The position numbers and the translations under genes were made by a program. The notes below the pieces were generated by a model that was not told the DNA's origin, ran no database searches, and saw only the letters and a list, made by a program, of their open reading frames with translations. From the NCBI GenBank assembly GCA_025060175.1, contig JANXBE010000001.1:140175-204174 (forward strand): 64,000 nucleotides of DNA, given 5' to 3'. Positions 45,791 to 55,698 of the stretch are shown in pieces. Each line of letters begins with the position of its first letter. Position 1 is the first letter of the stretch. The stretch is from Thermomicrobium sp. (GTDB lineage Bacteria > Chloroflexota > Chloroflexia > Thermomicrobiales > Thermomicrobiaceae).

Positions 45791-47044
45791 CTAAGACTGC
45801 TCCCCGTCCACTGCCTCCAGCGGTTCGTAATAGTGTGTGTACTGGTAGATCGCTGCCTGCACCAGCGTCGCCTCATCCCAGACAGTGGGCCACCGCGACG
45901 GCGCGAACGGCGTGAGATCGTACGATGGCTCTCCCGTCACGATCCATTCGGCGACGAGGCGTCCGAGAGCGGGAGAGAACGAGAACCCACTCCCGTTGCA
46001 CCCGCTCAGCACCCACAGACCCCGCACGTTCGGCACGGGACCAGCCACGAACCGACCATCAGGGGTCATCGTGAAGAGACCACCACGGTGCTCCTGAATC
46101 GGTGCATCGGCGAGCGCGGGGACCACGTCACGGACCGCCTGCGCGAAGCCTTCCAACACACTGAAGTCCAGCGGCAGATTGTCGATCCGAAACTGCTCGC
46201 CATGGTTGGTCGGCTCCAGCGCGAGGGGGTTCGACTCGAACCCGCCCCACATCAAGCCACCGCGGCAGGGCCGGACATAGACCGCCGCATCCACGATGCG
46301 CGTGATCGGATGAGTCGCCGCCGTCCCCGGAAGTGCCTCGGTGATCGCCAGTTGATGACGCATCGGCATGACCGCGAGATCGATCCCTGCCATGCGGCCG
46401 ACCGCCCGTACCCAGGCGCCGGCTGCGTCGATCACGGTTTCCGTTCGTACCCGCCCGTATGGGGTCTCGACTGCCTCGACACCGCCGTCTCCGAGGACGA
46501 TATTCGTCGCTGGCACATGACCGAGCACGCGCGCCCCCAACCGCTCGGCAGCCAGTCGATAGGCCTCGAGAAGCGCTGATGGTTCCTCGATATAGATGTC
46601 CTCAGGAACGTACGCGGCATACTGGACAGTCGAGGGTTCCACGTAGGGAGCGAGACGGACGAGCTCCGCGGTCGTGATCGAGTCGCAGGTGACACCCCAG
46701 CGTCGAGCGGCCGCGATTTCGGTCTCGATGACTCGCGCGTGGCGCTCCGTTCGCGCGATCATGAGGCTGCCCGACTGCACGTAGGGAACCGGAACCCCCA
46801 TGTCCTTCTCGAAGCCGCGCACGATCTCGATCGCCAAGGCAGCCAAGCGCGTCCGGAGGTAATCCGCTTGCACCGATTTGAACAACCCCGCTGCCCGTGG
46901 TGACGTCTGAGATCCCACGTCGAAACGATCGAGCGCCAACACACGCCCTGCCCCGAAGCGAGCCAAATGCACCGCGACCGCGAGACCGAAGGCCCCCGTC
47001 CCGACGACGACCACATCAGCATCTGTCGGCAAGTCAGACCGCAT
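45791..47044 (-). CDS. FAD-dependent amine oxidoreductase (DAO family)
   Basis: A 417-residue flavoenzyme of the glycine/sarcosine oxidase group. The dinucleotide motif VVVVGTGAFGLAVAVHLARFGAG is at the N-terminus. MPMRHQLAITE, GGLMWGGFESNP and the closing LWVLSGCNGSGFSFSPALG complete the FAD and substrate domains. The ATG at 47044 has GAGG 6 bp upstream; a GTG at 47056 overlapping the ATPase stop is possible. The substrate is presumably an N-alkyl amino acid or amine taken up by the neighbouring importer. Confidence 0.85.
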   Translation of the reverse strand: MRSDLPTDADVVVVGTGAFGLAVAVHLARFGAGRVLALDRFDVGSQTSPRAAGLFKSVQADYLRTRLAALAIEIVRGFEKDMGVPVPYVQSGSLMIARTERHARVIETEIAAARRWGVTCDSITTAELVRLAPYVEPSTVQYAAYVPEDIYIEEPSALLEAYRLAAERLGARVLGHVPATNIVLGDGGVEAVETPYGRVRTETVIDAAGAWVRAVGRMAGIDLAVMPMRHQLAITEALPGTAATHPITRIVDAAVYVRPCRGGLMWGGFESNPLALEPTNHGEQFRIDNLPLDFSVLEGFAQAVRDVVPALADAPIQEHRGGLFTMTPDGRFVAGPVPNVRGLWVLSGCNGSGFSFSPALGRLVAEWIVTGEPSYDLTPFAPSRWPTVWDEATLVQAAIYQYTHYYEPLEAVDGEQS

Positions 47045-47052
47045 CGCCGTCC

Positions 47053-48177
47053 TCACTTTCGGGCACGCAAGACGACGGCGTCCTCGGCCCGCCAGCTGAT
47101 CGGTACTCGATCGCCCCGTCGGAAGCGCATCGTCTCCGATCGGCTCGGCTGCTTGATGGACAGCACCCGGTCGCCCGTGACTCGTACCCGGAACTTCGTC
47201 GCCTCGCCCACATAGATGATCTCCTCGATGGTCGCCAGGGTACGATTGTCCCCGCGTTCCTCACCGAGAACGATCCGCTCCGGTCGCAGAGCGATCGTGA
47301 CACGCTCACCAGGGCTGACGTCCTCGCTGATCTGGATTGCAATCTGCCAACCATCGTCAGTAACCAGGTACCCCCGACCATCCCGTCGCTCGAATCGTCC
47401 CACGATGAAGTTGGATTCACCGATGAAGTTGGCGACGAACTCGCTCACCGGCCGCTCGTACAGCTCACGCGGCGTGCCGGCCTGCTCGATGCGACCGTCC
47501 CGCATGACCGCGATCCGATCCGACATTGTCAACGCTTCTTCCTGATCGTGCGTGACATAGATCGTCGTGATATTGAGAGACTCCTGGATATGTTTGATCT
47601 CGAGTTGCATTTCCTCGCGCAGCTTCTTATCGAGCGCACCGAGCGGTTCGTCCATGAGCAAGACGGGCGGGCGGAACACGAGCGCGCGCGCCAGCGCGAC
47701 GCGCTGCTGCTGTCCACCAGACAGCTGCCGCGGATAGCGCTCCTCGAATCCGGGCAGCCGCACGAGTTGCAAAACCTCCTTGACTGCGCGCGCGATCTCA
47801 TCGCGGCGCCACTTGCGCATCTTCAACGGGAACGCGATGTTCTCCGCCACCGTCATGTGGGGAAACAGGGCGTAGTTCTGAAACACCATGCCGATGTTCC
47901 GCTTGTGGGGAGGTCGAAAAGCGATGTCTTCACCATTCACCAGGATACGGCCAGCGGTGGGGATCACGAATCCGGCCACCATCATGAGTGTGGTCGTCTT
48001 GCCGGACCCTGACGGACCCAACAGGGTGATGAACTCGCCCGGCGCGATATCCAACGTCACGCGATCAGCAGCCACCACCTCCCCATAGACTTTGGTCAGT
48101 TCGATCAGCTGCAAACGCGCACCGAGGGAAGCTGTCGACTGCTCGACCGTCGTCGTTCTGGCCGTCACCATCGTCAT
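47053..48177 (-). CDS. ABC transporter ATP-binding protein, PotA-like
   Basis: A 374-residue ATPase that energises the importer. Walker A GPSGSGKT, the Q loop, signature [15 protein letters not shown], Walker [12 protein letters not shown] and the switch His in THDQEEAL are present. The C-terminal TOBE domain runs from about residue 280. ATG at 48177 has GAGG 5 bp upstream; GTG at 48180 and ATG at 48171 are alternatives. It is the first gene of the minus-strand operon running to the AI-2E-type gene. Confidence 0.95.
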   Translation of the reverse strand: MTMVTARTTTVEQSTASLGARLQLIELTKVYGEVVAADRVTLDIAPGEFITLLGPSGSGKTTTLMMVAGFVIPTAGRILVNGEDIAFRPPHKRNIGMVFQNYALFPHMTVAENIAFPLKMRKWRRDEIARAVKEVLQLVRLPGFEERYPRQLSGGQQQRVALARALVFRPPVLLMDEPLGALDKKLREEMQLEIKHIQESLNITTIYVTHDQEEALTMSDRIAVMRDGRIEQAGTPRELYERPVSEFVANFIGESNFIVGRFERRDGRGYLVTDDGWQIAIQISEDVSPGERVTIALRPERIVLGEERGDNRTLATIEEIIYVGEATKFRVRVTGDRVLSIKQPSRSETMRFRRGDRVPISWRAEDAVVLRARK

Positions 48178-48401
48178 CACCGCCTCGCCGACCGAGCCGA
48201 AGCGTAGGTCGGATTGCCGAAAACGCTATTTTGGCCGCACGATACTGTCGAAACAGGAGCGAAGAGCCATGGACAACGCACGCCACAACCCCATGCCATC
48301 GCTATCGTAGACGAGGACGCAGCTCCTCGTCAACGGCTCGTCCTCGGCACCCTGCACCACTGCCTCGGTCAGTGTGCAACAACCAGATCACACGCTCTCG
48401 A

Positions 48402-50189
48402 TCAATCATCGACTCCGCCGGACCGGGATTCGGCCACCTCGCTGACGCGCCCGAACGGGAGGCGATCCCGCAAGCCGCCGAGCGTCCGCGCGATGAGCTC
48501 CCCCAACTCCGTGACCTCCTGCGTGACGAGCTCCCGGATATAAGTGTTGGTCTGTCCCATACGTCGGAACTTGCGATAGCGTTCCCGGACCAACTTCTCT
48601 GGGGATATGTCTCGCAGGTCGACCAACGCCTCGGTGATCGCATCGAGCACCAAGACGGCCGCGTAATCGGGATCCCGGTGCGCGCCCCCCTCCGGCTCCG
48701 GCACGATTCCGTCGATCACCTCCAGTCGCAGTAGGTCCGGCGCTGTGAGCTTCAACGATTCCGCCACTTCCGGCGCCCTCGACGCATCCCGATACAGGAT
48801 CGCCGCTGCTCCCTCCGGTGAAATCACGCTGTAGATCGCGTTTTCCAACATCAACACTCGATCGGCCACAGCGAGCGCGAGCGCGCCACCGCTGCCCCCC
48901 TCGCCGATGATGACCGCAACCGTCGGTACGGGCAGCACGCTCATGGTCGCCAGACACTGGCTCAACGCCGCGGCGATCCCCCGCTCCTCGGCCCCTTCGC
49001 CGAGAGAGACCCCTGGCGTATCGATCAGCGTTACCACAGGGAGCCGGAGCCGCGCCGCGAGCTCCATGAGGCGCATCGCCTTTCGGTATCCCTCCGGTAA
49101 CGCCTGCCCGTTACGCCGGATCGGATCCCCATGGCCTCGTTCATGCCCGATCAACACCACGCCCTGCCCCGCGATCTCGCCGATTCCCCCAACGACGGCC
49201 GGGTCATCGCCATACAGGCGATCACCATGGAGCTCCACGAATTGCGGACTGATGCGCCGAATCAAGTCGAGCGCGGTCGGGCGCTCCGGATGACGCGCGA
49301 GCTGCACCGTTTCCCACGCTCGTCGTGCATCCGTCAGCTGCGAGATGGTCCGCCGGATGACCCGTCGCGGAGCGACCTCGCCGTGCGCTCGCACGAGCCG
49401 AAGGATCAGACCGATCGTGTCTCGCAGTCGACGACGATCCACGACCTGATCGATGAATCCGTGGGCGAACAGGAATTCCGCCGAGTGCGACCGCAGCGGC
49501 TCGTGACCCGCCGTCTCCTTGACGACGCGAGGTCCGGCGAACCCGATCAAGGCGCCGGGCTCAGCCAGGATGATGTCTCCTTGATTGGCGAACGAAGCAT
49601 AGATGCCGCCGGTCGTCGGATGCGTCAACACCGAGATGAACGGCACGCTCGAATCATGAGCGCGCTTGGCCGCTGCGGTCGTCTTCGCCATCTGTACGAG
49701 ACTCAGGATCCCCTCCTGCATGCGCGCGCCACCCGATGCCGACACCGCGACGATCGGTAACCGCCGCTCCGCCGCGCGCTCGAACGCCAGTGTGACCTTC
49801 TCACCCACCACTGATCCCATACTGCCGCCGAGAAACCGAAAGTCCAACACGGCCAGCACGACCTCGTGACCGCGGATCCGTCCGACTCCGGTTATCACCG
49901 CCTCCCGCAACCCTGTTTCCTCGCGTGCCTGCAGGATCCGTTTCCGGTAGGGCAGACGATCAGAAAAGACCAGCGGATCCACGGAGACAAGGTGCCGATT
50001 GAATTCCTCGAACGAACCGGCATCGACGAGCAACTGGATCCGCTCCTCAGCTGAAAGGGTGAAATGGAACCCACAATGGACGCAGATCCGATACCGTTCG
50101 TAGATCGGGTCGCCCTTCAGGACTTCCGAACAACGCGGGCAGGACAGCGCCTGATCGGTATCCTTCGTTCTTCCAGGATGCGCATGCAT
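48402..50189 (-). CDS. accDA: Acetyl-CoA carboxylase carboxyltransferase, fused beta-alpha subunits
   Basis: A 595-residue fusion of the two carboxyltransferase subunits that make malonyl-CoA for fatty acid synthesis. The AccD half has the zinc ribbon Cys17, Cys20, Cys36, Cys39, then GGSMGSVVGEKVTLAFE and SGGARMQEG. AccA begins near residue 290, with RRISPQFVELHGDRLYGDDPA, TLIDTPGVSLGEGAEERG and GEGGSGGALALA. In many bacteria these are separate genes. The biotin carboxylase and carrier are not in the window. It is divergent from the MlrC-like gene. Confidence 0.95.
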   Translation of the reverse strand: MHAHPGRTKDTDQALSCPRCSEVLKGDPIYERYRICVHCGFHFTLSAEERIQLLVDAGSFEEFNRHLVSVDPLVFSDRLPYRKRILQAREETGLREAVITGVGRIRGHEVVLAVLDFRFLGGSMGSVVGEKVTLAFERAAERRLPIVAVSASGGARMQEGILSLVQMAKTTAAAKRAHDSSVPFISVLTHPTTGGIYASFANQGDIILAEPGALIGFAGPRVVKETAGHEPLRSHSAEFLFAHGFIDQVVDRRRLRDTIGLILRLVRAHGEVAPRRVIRRTISQLTDARRAWETVQLARHPERPTALDLIRRISPQFVELHGDRLYGDDPAVVGGIGEIAGQGVVLIGHERGHGDPIRRNGQALPEGYRKAMRLMELAARLRLPVVTLIDTPGVSLGEGAEERGIAAALSQCLATMSVLPVPTVAVIIGEGGSGGALALAVADRVLMLENAIYSVISPEGAAAILYRDASRAPEVAESLKLTAPDLLRLEVIDGIVPEPEGGAHRDPDYAAVLVLDAITEALVDLRDISPEKLVRERYRKFRRMGQTNTYIRELVTQEVTELGELIARTLGGLRDRLPFGRVSEVAESRSGGVDD

Positions 50190-50318
50190 CTTTCGTCACC
50201 TTTCGGTGCGATCGACTCTCCCGTTCGGCACCTCGCCCCAACATGTCCTATCATAGCCGATCGGAGCGCTGGGCCTTGCTGCCGGAAGTCTCGCTTCGCC
50301 AACCCGAAGAGGTGACCG

Positions 50319-51791
50319 ATGCGCGTCGGTGTTCTCTCTCTCGCCTACCGGTGCAACACATTCGCCAAGACCGGGGGACGACTGCTCCTTGGTTCTGGCG
50401 ACTCCCGAGGCCAGGACCGCGGGTGGCTCGCCGCCCTTGCGGATCCCGTAGCACGACACAGCGACGGCGAGGTGGTCGACCTCGGCTGCTCCATCCCCGC
50501 TGCCGGTGGGCCCATTCCGGGCGACGACTTTGCAGCCGTGCTGCAGCGATTCGACCGTCGGGTGCAGGACTCACCGCCCCTCGACGCCCTGCTCGTGCAC
50601 GCGTCGGGCACCCTCGTCGTCGGCGGCGCGAGCGGTGAGGCGCTGCTCCTGCAGCACCTGCGCACCCGCTTTCCCTCCCTTCCCATCGGCCTGCTCGTCG
50701 ATCACGTCGCACAACTACCCGATCAGATTCTCCAGTTGACACCCTTGATCGTCGGGCCTCACCAGTGGCCAGCTCGCGACTTCGCTGCGCGCGTCCACCG
50801 ACTCGTTGAACTGCTTCTCCGCTGGGCTCGCCGCGAGATTACCCCGGTCGCCCGCGTCACGCGTCTGCCAGCCATTCTGCCCCTGACGCTCCAGCGGACC
50901 GACGTCCCACCGTTGGACGACCTCGCTGACCGGCTTGCTGACCGCGAGCGCGACTCCCGCGTGCTCGCTGTGAGCCTGTTCGGCGGGTTCCCCTATGCGG
51001 ACGTGCCGTTCGCCGGTGCCAGTGTGGTCGCAGTCACCGACGACGATCCAGCTCTGGCAGCGGCGCTTGCCGATCGACTCGCTGGGGAACTCTCGGCTGC
51101 CGTTCGCGTGCTTCCATGGCCATCCCTCACGATCGAGGAAGCGTTTCATCGAGCGATGACGATCGACCGACACCCGGTCGTCCTCTTGGACACCGGTGAT
51201 GCGCCCGAGGCTGGTGGACCCGGTGATGGAACTGCGGCACTCTGGGCTGCGCTCGACCTCGGCGCGCATGGAACGGTCCTGTCCGGACTCGTCGATCCCG
51301 ACGCAGTCGCCATCGCGTCCCATGTCGGTCCAGGAGGCACGCTCGACCTGGAGCTCGGGGGCAAGCGAGACCCACGCCACGGTTACCCGATTCCCGTGCA
51401 TGCGACCGTGCGCCGGATCACCAACCTAATCCTGCGTCGCCGCTCTCCGCTCGCACCCGGCGCTCCGCTCGATGCCGGTCCCACCGTGTGGCTCCAAGTC
51501 GAAGGACGCTACGAGACGCATGTCGACCTCGTCGTGACGTCGAAGGTGGTGTCGTTCGACGACCCGAGTCTGCTGCGTGCACTCGGGATCGACCTCGAGC
51601 GTACCCGCATCCTCGTCGTGAAATCGGCACTCGACGCACTCGTTTGGTGCGGGAATCATGCGGGATCCGACCCGCTGCTGCGCCACGCACCAGTCCTGCC
51701 GGTACTCACGCCCGGCATCACGACTGCCGACCTGTCGTTTTTCTCCTATCGTCAACTGCCGCGTCCCATCTGGCCGCTGGATGACTCGTGA
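50319..51791 (+). CDS. M81/MlrC-like protein with altered metal ligands
   Basis: A 490-residue protein resembling the M81 (microcystinase C, DUF1485) family: a Rossmann-like N-terminal half and a C-terminal half with GYPIPVHATVRRI and TRILVVKSALDA. The family DxxDNxGGGxxGDGT motif is present as DTGDAPEAGGPGDGTAAL. However the N-terminal HETNTF appears as YRCNTF and the HGA metal segment as VHASGT. Two expected metal ligands are thus missing, so hydrolase activity is doubtful. GAGG lies 6 bp before the ATG. It overlaps convergent otsB by 40 bp. Confidence 0.72.
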   Translation: MRVGVLSLAYRCNTFAKTGGRLLLGSGDSRGQDRGWLAALADPVARHSDGEVVDLGCSIPAAGGPIPGDDFAAVLQRFDRRVQDSPPLDALLVHASGTLVVGGASGEALLLQHLRTRFPSLPIGLLVDHVAQLPDQILQLTPLIVGPHQWPARDFAARVHRLVELLLRWARREITPVARVTRLPAILPLTLQRTDVPPLDDLADRLADRERDSRVLAVSLFGGFPYADVPFAGASVVAVTDDDPALAAALADRLAGELSAAVRVLPWPSLTIEEAFHRAMTIDRHPVVLLDTGDAPEAGGPGDGTAALWAALDLGAHGTVLSGLVDPDAVAIASHVGPGGTLDLELGGKRDPRHGYPIPVHATVRRITNLILRRRSPLAPGAPLDAGPTVWLQVEGRYETHVDLVVTSKVVSFDDPSLLRALGIDLERTRILVVKSALDALVWCGNHAGSDPLLRHAPVLPVLTPGITTADLSFFSYRQLPRPIWPLDDS

Positions 51792-52603
51792 TGGGCACCC
51801 GAGCGCTTCGACACCTCGTCCAAGAGTGCGGCGAACTCATCCGCTCCGGACAGAAGCGTGTCCGCCAACTGCGTTAGTTCGGCCGGAGCCTCGTCGCTCC
51901 AAATGCCGAGCACGAGCGCATCGACGGCGCGGGCTGCGCGCAGCTCGCGCACGCGACGCATCGCATCCAGATCGGTCACATCATCCCCCGCGAAGATGAC
52001 CCCGCGTAGACCTCCCGTCGTCACCAAGGTGTCCACAGCCGTTCCCTTGTCCACGGAAATGGGCGGTAACACTTCGAGCACCTCACGCCCACTTCTGACC
52101 CGCAGCCCGTACTCACGCGCGATTCGTTCCACCGCCTCCCGTGCCCGTTGTCGCAGCGGAACCGCCGAAACACCGCGGAGATGGACAGCCAGACTGAGCC
52201 CCTTGTCCTCGATCGAAAGGTCAGCGAGGGAACTCTGGAGCGCACCCACAGCCGTTCGAAGAATCGGGATCCAGCGCTCGACGTCGGGCACGATTCGAGA
52301 ACGTCCATCGACGAGCCATTCCGCGCCGTGATTGCCGACCACCACGATCCGTGGAACGTTCAATCGGCGCATGACGTCTTCAGCGCGACGCCCGGTGACC
52401 ACCGCCACCAGGTCGATCTGCCCAGCCAGACGACGCAGCGCATCGATCGCGAGCGGCGTGGGCTGTGCGCGGTCGGGCTCGGGAACGATTGGACTCAACG
52501 TTCCGTCAAAATCCGTGACGATCCCTGACGGTCGCGCGCGCAAGACGGTAAGCGCGCGATGCACGATGGATTCCCAATCGCTCCGATTCGATCGGGTCGT
52601 CAT
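51752..52603 (-). CDS. otsB: Trehalose-6-phosphate phosphatase
   Basis: A 283-residue HAD phosphatase that dephosphorylates trehalose-6-phosphate. The HAD motif I is GIVTDFDGTLSPI with two catalytic Asp. VVTGRRAEDVMRRL is motif II, EVLPPISVDKGTAVDTLV contains the motif III Lys, and FAGDDVTDLDAMRR motif IV. The ATG at 52603 has GAGG 8 bp upstream; the frame continues upstream into antisense of the MFS gene and is ignored. The synthase otsA is not in the window. It is divergent from the MFS gene. Confidence 0.92.
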   Translation of the reverse strand: MTTRSNRSDWESIVHRALTVLRARPSGIVTDFDGTLSPIVPEPDRAQPTPLAIDALRRLAGQIDLVAVVTGRRAEDVMRRLNVPRIVVVGNHGAEWLVDGRSRIVPDVERWIPILRTAVGALQSSLADLSIEDKGLSLAVHLRGVSAVPLRQRAREAVERIAREYGLRVRSGREVLEVLPPISVDKGTAVDTLVTTGGLRGVIFAGDDVTDLDAMRRVRELRAARAVDALVLGIWSDEAPAELTQLADTLLSGADEFAALLDEVSKRSGAHHESSSGQMGRGS

Positions 52604-52675
52604 GTCGACCACCTCACCACCAGAATTCTCTGGGCGCGTATACTCCCGACGACGAGGGACAGGAGCGACGAATCG

Positions 52676-53971
52676 GTGACCCTCGTAGACGGTCTTGCCC
52701 GCTATGCCAGAACGCTCCTGACGCTCCCGCGGGACATTCATCTCTTCTTCGCGTATGCGCTCTTTTCGAACGTCGCGATCGGCGCGTTCGCACTCCTGTA
52801 CAACCTCTATCTGGTGCAACTGCGCTACCGCGAAGATTTCATCGGTCTCGTCAATGCGATATCGACAGCAGCACTGGCAGTCTCGGCAGTCGGATTGGGA
52901 AAGCTGCTCCACGACCGTGGTCCCTGGTGGTGCCTCTTCTACGGCACCGCTTTCTATCTCGTCACATCGATGCTGTTGGCTTTCGCGAGCCAACCACTCG
53001 CTGTTGTCGCGAGTGCGGTGCTGCAGGGCATGGCCACGACCTTCCTCTTCGTCCCGTTGATGCCCTTCGTCATCGAACATGCGCCCCCCGCACAGCGACC
53101 GACGGTTGCGGCCATGGCCCTCTCCTTGACGTCCGCCTCCGCGACGGTGGGAAGTCTCCTCGCGGGAGGGCTGCCGTCGCTCATCGGGACGCTGACAGGA
53201 TGGCCGGTCTCGAGCGCGGTGACCTATCGCTGGTCCCTCCTCGCCAGCATCGTCGTCTGTGCTGGCGCCCTTCCGCCGTTGCTGCTGATGCACGATCCCC
53301 GTGGCCCGGCGACTCACACGACCGGATCGCTGCGAGTCCAAGAAGAGGGGGTGACGGACAGTCAGTGGCAGCTACGACAGTATCTGCGGGCGTTCGTCCT
53401 CGCCGGAGGGCTGCTGAGTATCGGCAACGGCGCAGTCGTACCCTTCTACAACGTCTTTCTCACGACGCTCGGTCTTTCTGCCCAAGCGATCGGGGTCTTC
53501 TACGCAGCAGCCAGTCTCACCGGAGCCGTGCTCGGATTGTTCGCCCCAGCGGTCGCCCGTGCCCTCGGACCATTGCATGCAGCGACATTCATCCGCTTCG
53601 CGCCGATACCGCTCTTCGCGCTCTTAGCGCTCTTTCCCGCAACACCGCTCGCGATTGTCGCACACCTCGTTCGAATGACCTCGATATCCATGGCCTGGCC
53701 GATCGACTCCATGCTGATCGCCGAGGTGCTGCCCTCAGCCGTCCGAGCCAACGCATTCAGTTTCCGCAGTGCAGCCTGGAACCTCGGCTTCGCGGTCGCG
53801 AGTCTCCTCAGCGGCCAACTGATCGTCGCGCTCGGCTATGGACCAGCCTTCGCCATCTACGCGCTGTTCTGTACCCTCGCGGTCGCGTACTTTCAGCGAC
53901 GATTCCGCCAGCATCCGGCCGCTCAAGGGCACCGCGGGCGAGTACAGCCTGCGAGCGGACCCGAGCGCTGA
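52676..53971 (+). CDS. MFS transporter
   Basis: A 431-residue membrane protein with about twelve hydrophobic helices in two halves joined by a charged loop near residue 215. The first half has NLYLVQLRYREDFIGLVNA. PIDSMLIAEVLPSAVRANAFSFRSAAW near helix 10-11 is conserved in this MFS_1 subgroup. Substrate unknown. The GTG at 52676 is preceded by AGGAG; residues upstream of it are not MFS-like. It faces the L-2-hydroxyglutarate oxidase gene, 8 bp away. Confidence 0.88.
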   Translation: MTLVDGLARYARTLLTLPRDIHLFFAYALFSNVAIGAFALLYNLYLVQLRYREDFIGLVNAISTAALAVSAVGLGKLLHDRGPWWCLFYGTAFYLVTSMLLAFASQPLAVVASAVLQGMATTFLFVPLMPFVIEHAPPAQRPTVAAMALSLTSASATVGSLLAGGLPSLIGTLTGWPVSSAVTYRWSLLASIVVCAGALPPLLLMHDPRGPATHTTGSLRVQEEGVTDSQWQLRQYLRAFVLAGGLLSIGNGAVVPFYNVFLTTLGLSAQAIGVFYAAASLTGAVLGLFAPAVARALGPLHAATFIRFAPIPLFALLALFPATPLAIVAHLVRMTSISMAWPIDSMLIAEVLPSAVRANAFSFRSAAWNLGFAVASLLSGQLIVALGYGPAFAIYALFCTLAVAYFQRRFRQHPAAQGHRGRVQPASGPER

Positions 53972-53979
53972 GCACCCGC

Positions 53980-55179
53980 TCAAGCGGGGAGCGCCGCCTC
54001 GATGTCATCGACCAACAAGCGGGCAATCTCCAAGCAAGACGTCGCGGCTGGCGAGGGCGCATTCCTGACATGGACGATCCCCTCCTGCCGCTCGATGACG
54101 AAGTCGTCGACCAGTTGTCCATCGCGGGTGAGCGCCTGCGCCCGAACGCCCGATGGCCCGGGGAGCAGATCGTCCTCCTCGAGTTCGGGGACGAACCGCC
54201 GCAGTTCCCGGAGAAAGGCTCGCTTGTTGAAGTCGCGCCAAAGCTCGGCTATCCCCACGCGCCAATAGCGTTGCGCGAGCCGACGGAATCCAGGGTAGGA
54301 AAGCGTCTCCCAGAGGTCCTGCCAGCAGACGTCGCTGCGTCGGTATCCCTCGCGGGCGAACGCGAGAACAGCGTTCGGCCCCAGCAACACCGATCCGTCC
54401 AACCGGGGCGTGAAATGGACACCGAGGAAGGGAAAACGCGGATCTGGCACCGGATAGACATTCATGCGCACGAGCGAACGTCGCTCTGGCCGGAGCACGT
54501 AGTAATCGCCACGGAATGGTACGATCGCAGGATCCGGCGCCCCACCGCTGGCGCGTGCCAAACGGTCGCTGTAGAGGCCCGCACAGACCACGACGAAACG
54601 AGCCTCGAGATCTCCGCCGGTCGTTTCGACGCGCACCACATCGTTCCGTCTTCGAAATCGCAGAACCTCACGCCCGAGGAGAATGTCCCCGCCTGCCGTG
54701 AGAACATCGCGCGCGAGCGCCTCGGCGACGCGTCCGAAATCGACGATCCCGGTCCGCGGTGACCAGATCGCTCGCACCCCCGTCACTGCTGGCTCATGCT
54801 CCCGGATCTCCTCCGCGGACAAGAGCTGTAACCCCTGCACACCGTTCGCCTGACCGCGTCGGTACAGTTCGAGTAGGCGCGGCACCTCGTCCGGTGTCGT
54901 CGCGACCACCAGCTTGCCGACCAAGCGGTAGGGAATACCCTGCGCGTCACAGTACCGAATCAGCTTCGCGGCACCGGCGACGCACGCCCGGGCCTTGAGC
55001 GTTCCAGGTCGGTAGTACAAGCCAGAGTGAATCACCCCGCTGTTGTGGCTGGACTGATGCGTCGCAACGGCCGACTCCTTGTCGACAACAGCCAACTTGA
55101 GTCGAGGGCGACGGGACATGATTTCGCGTGCGGTCGCCAAGCCGACGAGCCCCGCGCCGACGATCAGCACATCGAACAT
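53980..55179 (-). CDS. lhgO: L-2-hydroxyglutarate oxidase
   Basis: A 399-residue FAD-dependent oxidase that returns L-2-hydroxyglutarate to 2-oxoglutarate at the membrane. VLIVGAGLVGLATAREI is the FAD motif, followed by the signature SSHNSGVIHSGLYYRPGTLKA and PRTGIVDFGRVAEALA; FPFLGVHFTPRLDGSVLLGPNAV is characteristic of LhgO. It could scavenge side products of dehydrogenases. The upstream CBS-domain gene ends 12 bp before its start, implying co-transcription. Confidence 0.93.
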   Translation of the reverse strand: MFDVLIVGAGLVGLATAREIMSRRPRLKLAVVDKESAVATHQSSHNSGVIHSGLYYRPGTLKARACVAGAAKLIRYCDAQGIPYRLVGKLVVATTPDEVPRLLELYRRGQANGVQGLQLLSAEEIREHEPAVTGVRAIWSPRTGIVDFGRVAEALARDVLTAGGDILLGREVLRFRRRNDVVRVETTGGDLEARFVVVCAGLYSDRLARASGGAPDPAIVPFRGDYYVLRPERRSLVRMNVYPVPDPRFPFLGVHFTPRLDGSVLLGPNAVLAFAREGYRRSDVCWQDLWETLSYPGFRRLAQRYWRVGIAELWRDFNKRAFLRELRRFVPELEEDDLLPGPSGVRAQALTRDGQLVDDFVIERQEGIVHVRNAPSPAATSCLEIARLLVDDIEAALPA

Positions 55180-55191
55180 GGAGGACGATCC

Positions 55192-55677
55192 TCACATTCC
55201 GGGTGGCTCACGCTGAAGCGTGAAGCGGCTATTCCCACAGGCGTCACAGCGTTCTGGACGATGAATTCCTCGCTCGAAATATCCGCAATTGCTGCAGACC
55301 CATTGCGTCATCGCGAAGAGACGCACGAGATCCGCACGAGTGATGATGCCGACCAGCCGTCCATCCCGCAACACCGGAACGCGGCGGACGCGACGCTCGA
55401 CGATCAGATCCGCCACGGTCTCGGCAGGAGTATCGGCACTCACCGTAATGACGTCCCGTGTCATCACGTCAGCCACGGTCCTCCCGCGTTTGGCGATCAG
55501 ATCGAATTCCGACACGATGCCTTGCACGCGCCCTTCGTCATCGACGACCGGGACGCCTGTGATCCGGTGCGTCATCAACAGCCGGGCCACCTCGTCGAGT
55601 GTCGCGTCCGGGCGCACGGTGATGACCTCCGACGTCATGACTTCACTGGCATACACGGTGTCGATCGCCTCACCCAT
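55192..55677 (-). CDS. CBS-domain pair with C-terminal zinc ribbon
   Basis: A 161-residue protein. Two CBS domains occupy about residues 10-125 (VMTSEVITVRPDATLDEVAR; VMTRDVITVSADTPAETV), which usually bind adenosine ligands. A C-terminal rubredoxin-like ribbon WVCSNCGYFERG with a later CDACG can hold zinc or iron. There is no enzyme domain, so it is a sensor or partner protein. The ATG at 55677 is preferred; a GTG 21 bp upstream is possible. Confidence 0.83.
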   Translation of the reverse strand: MGEAIDTVYASEVMTSEVITVRPDATLDEVARLLMTHRITGVPVVDDEGRVQGIVSEFDLIAKRGRTVADVMTRDVITVSADTPAETVADLIVERRVRRVPVLRDGRLVGIITRADLVRLFAMTQWVCSNCGYFERGIHRPERCDACGNSRFTLQREPPGM

Positions 55678-55698
55678 GCCGCCCCAGCCTTCCACCAC

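Noticed and set aside
52927..54762. 611-codon plus-strand frame
   Set aside because: It covers the MFS transporter in another frame and lhgO in antisense; composition is Arg/Ser-rich and no domain is visible.
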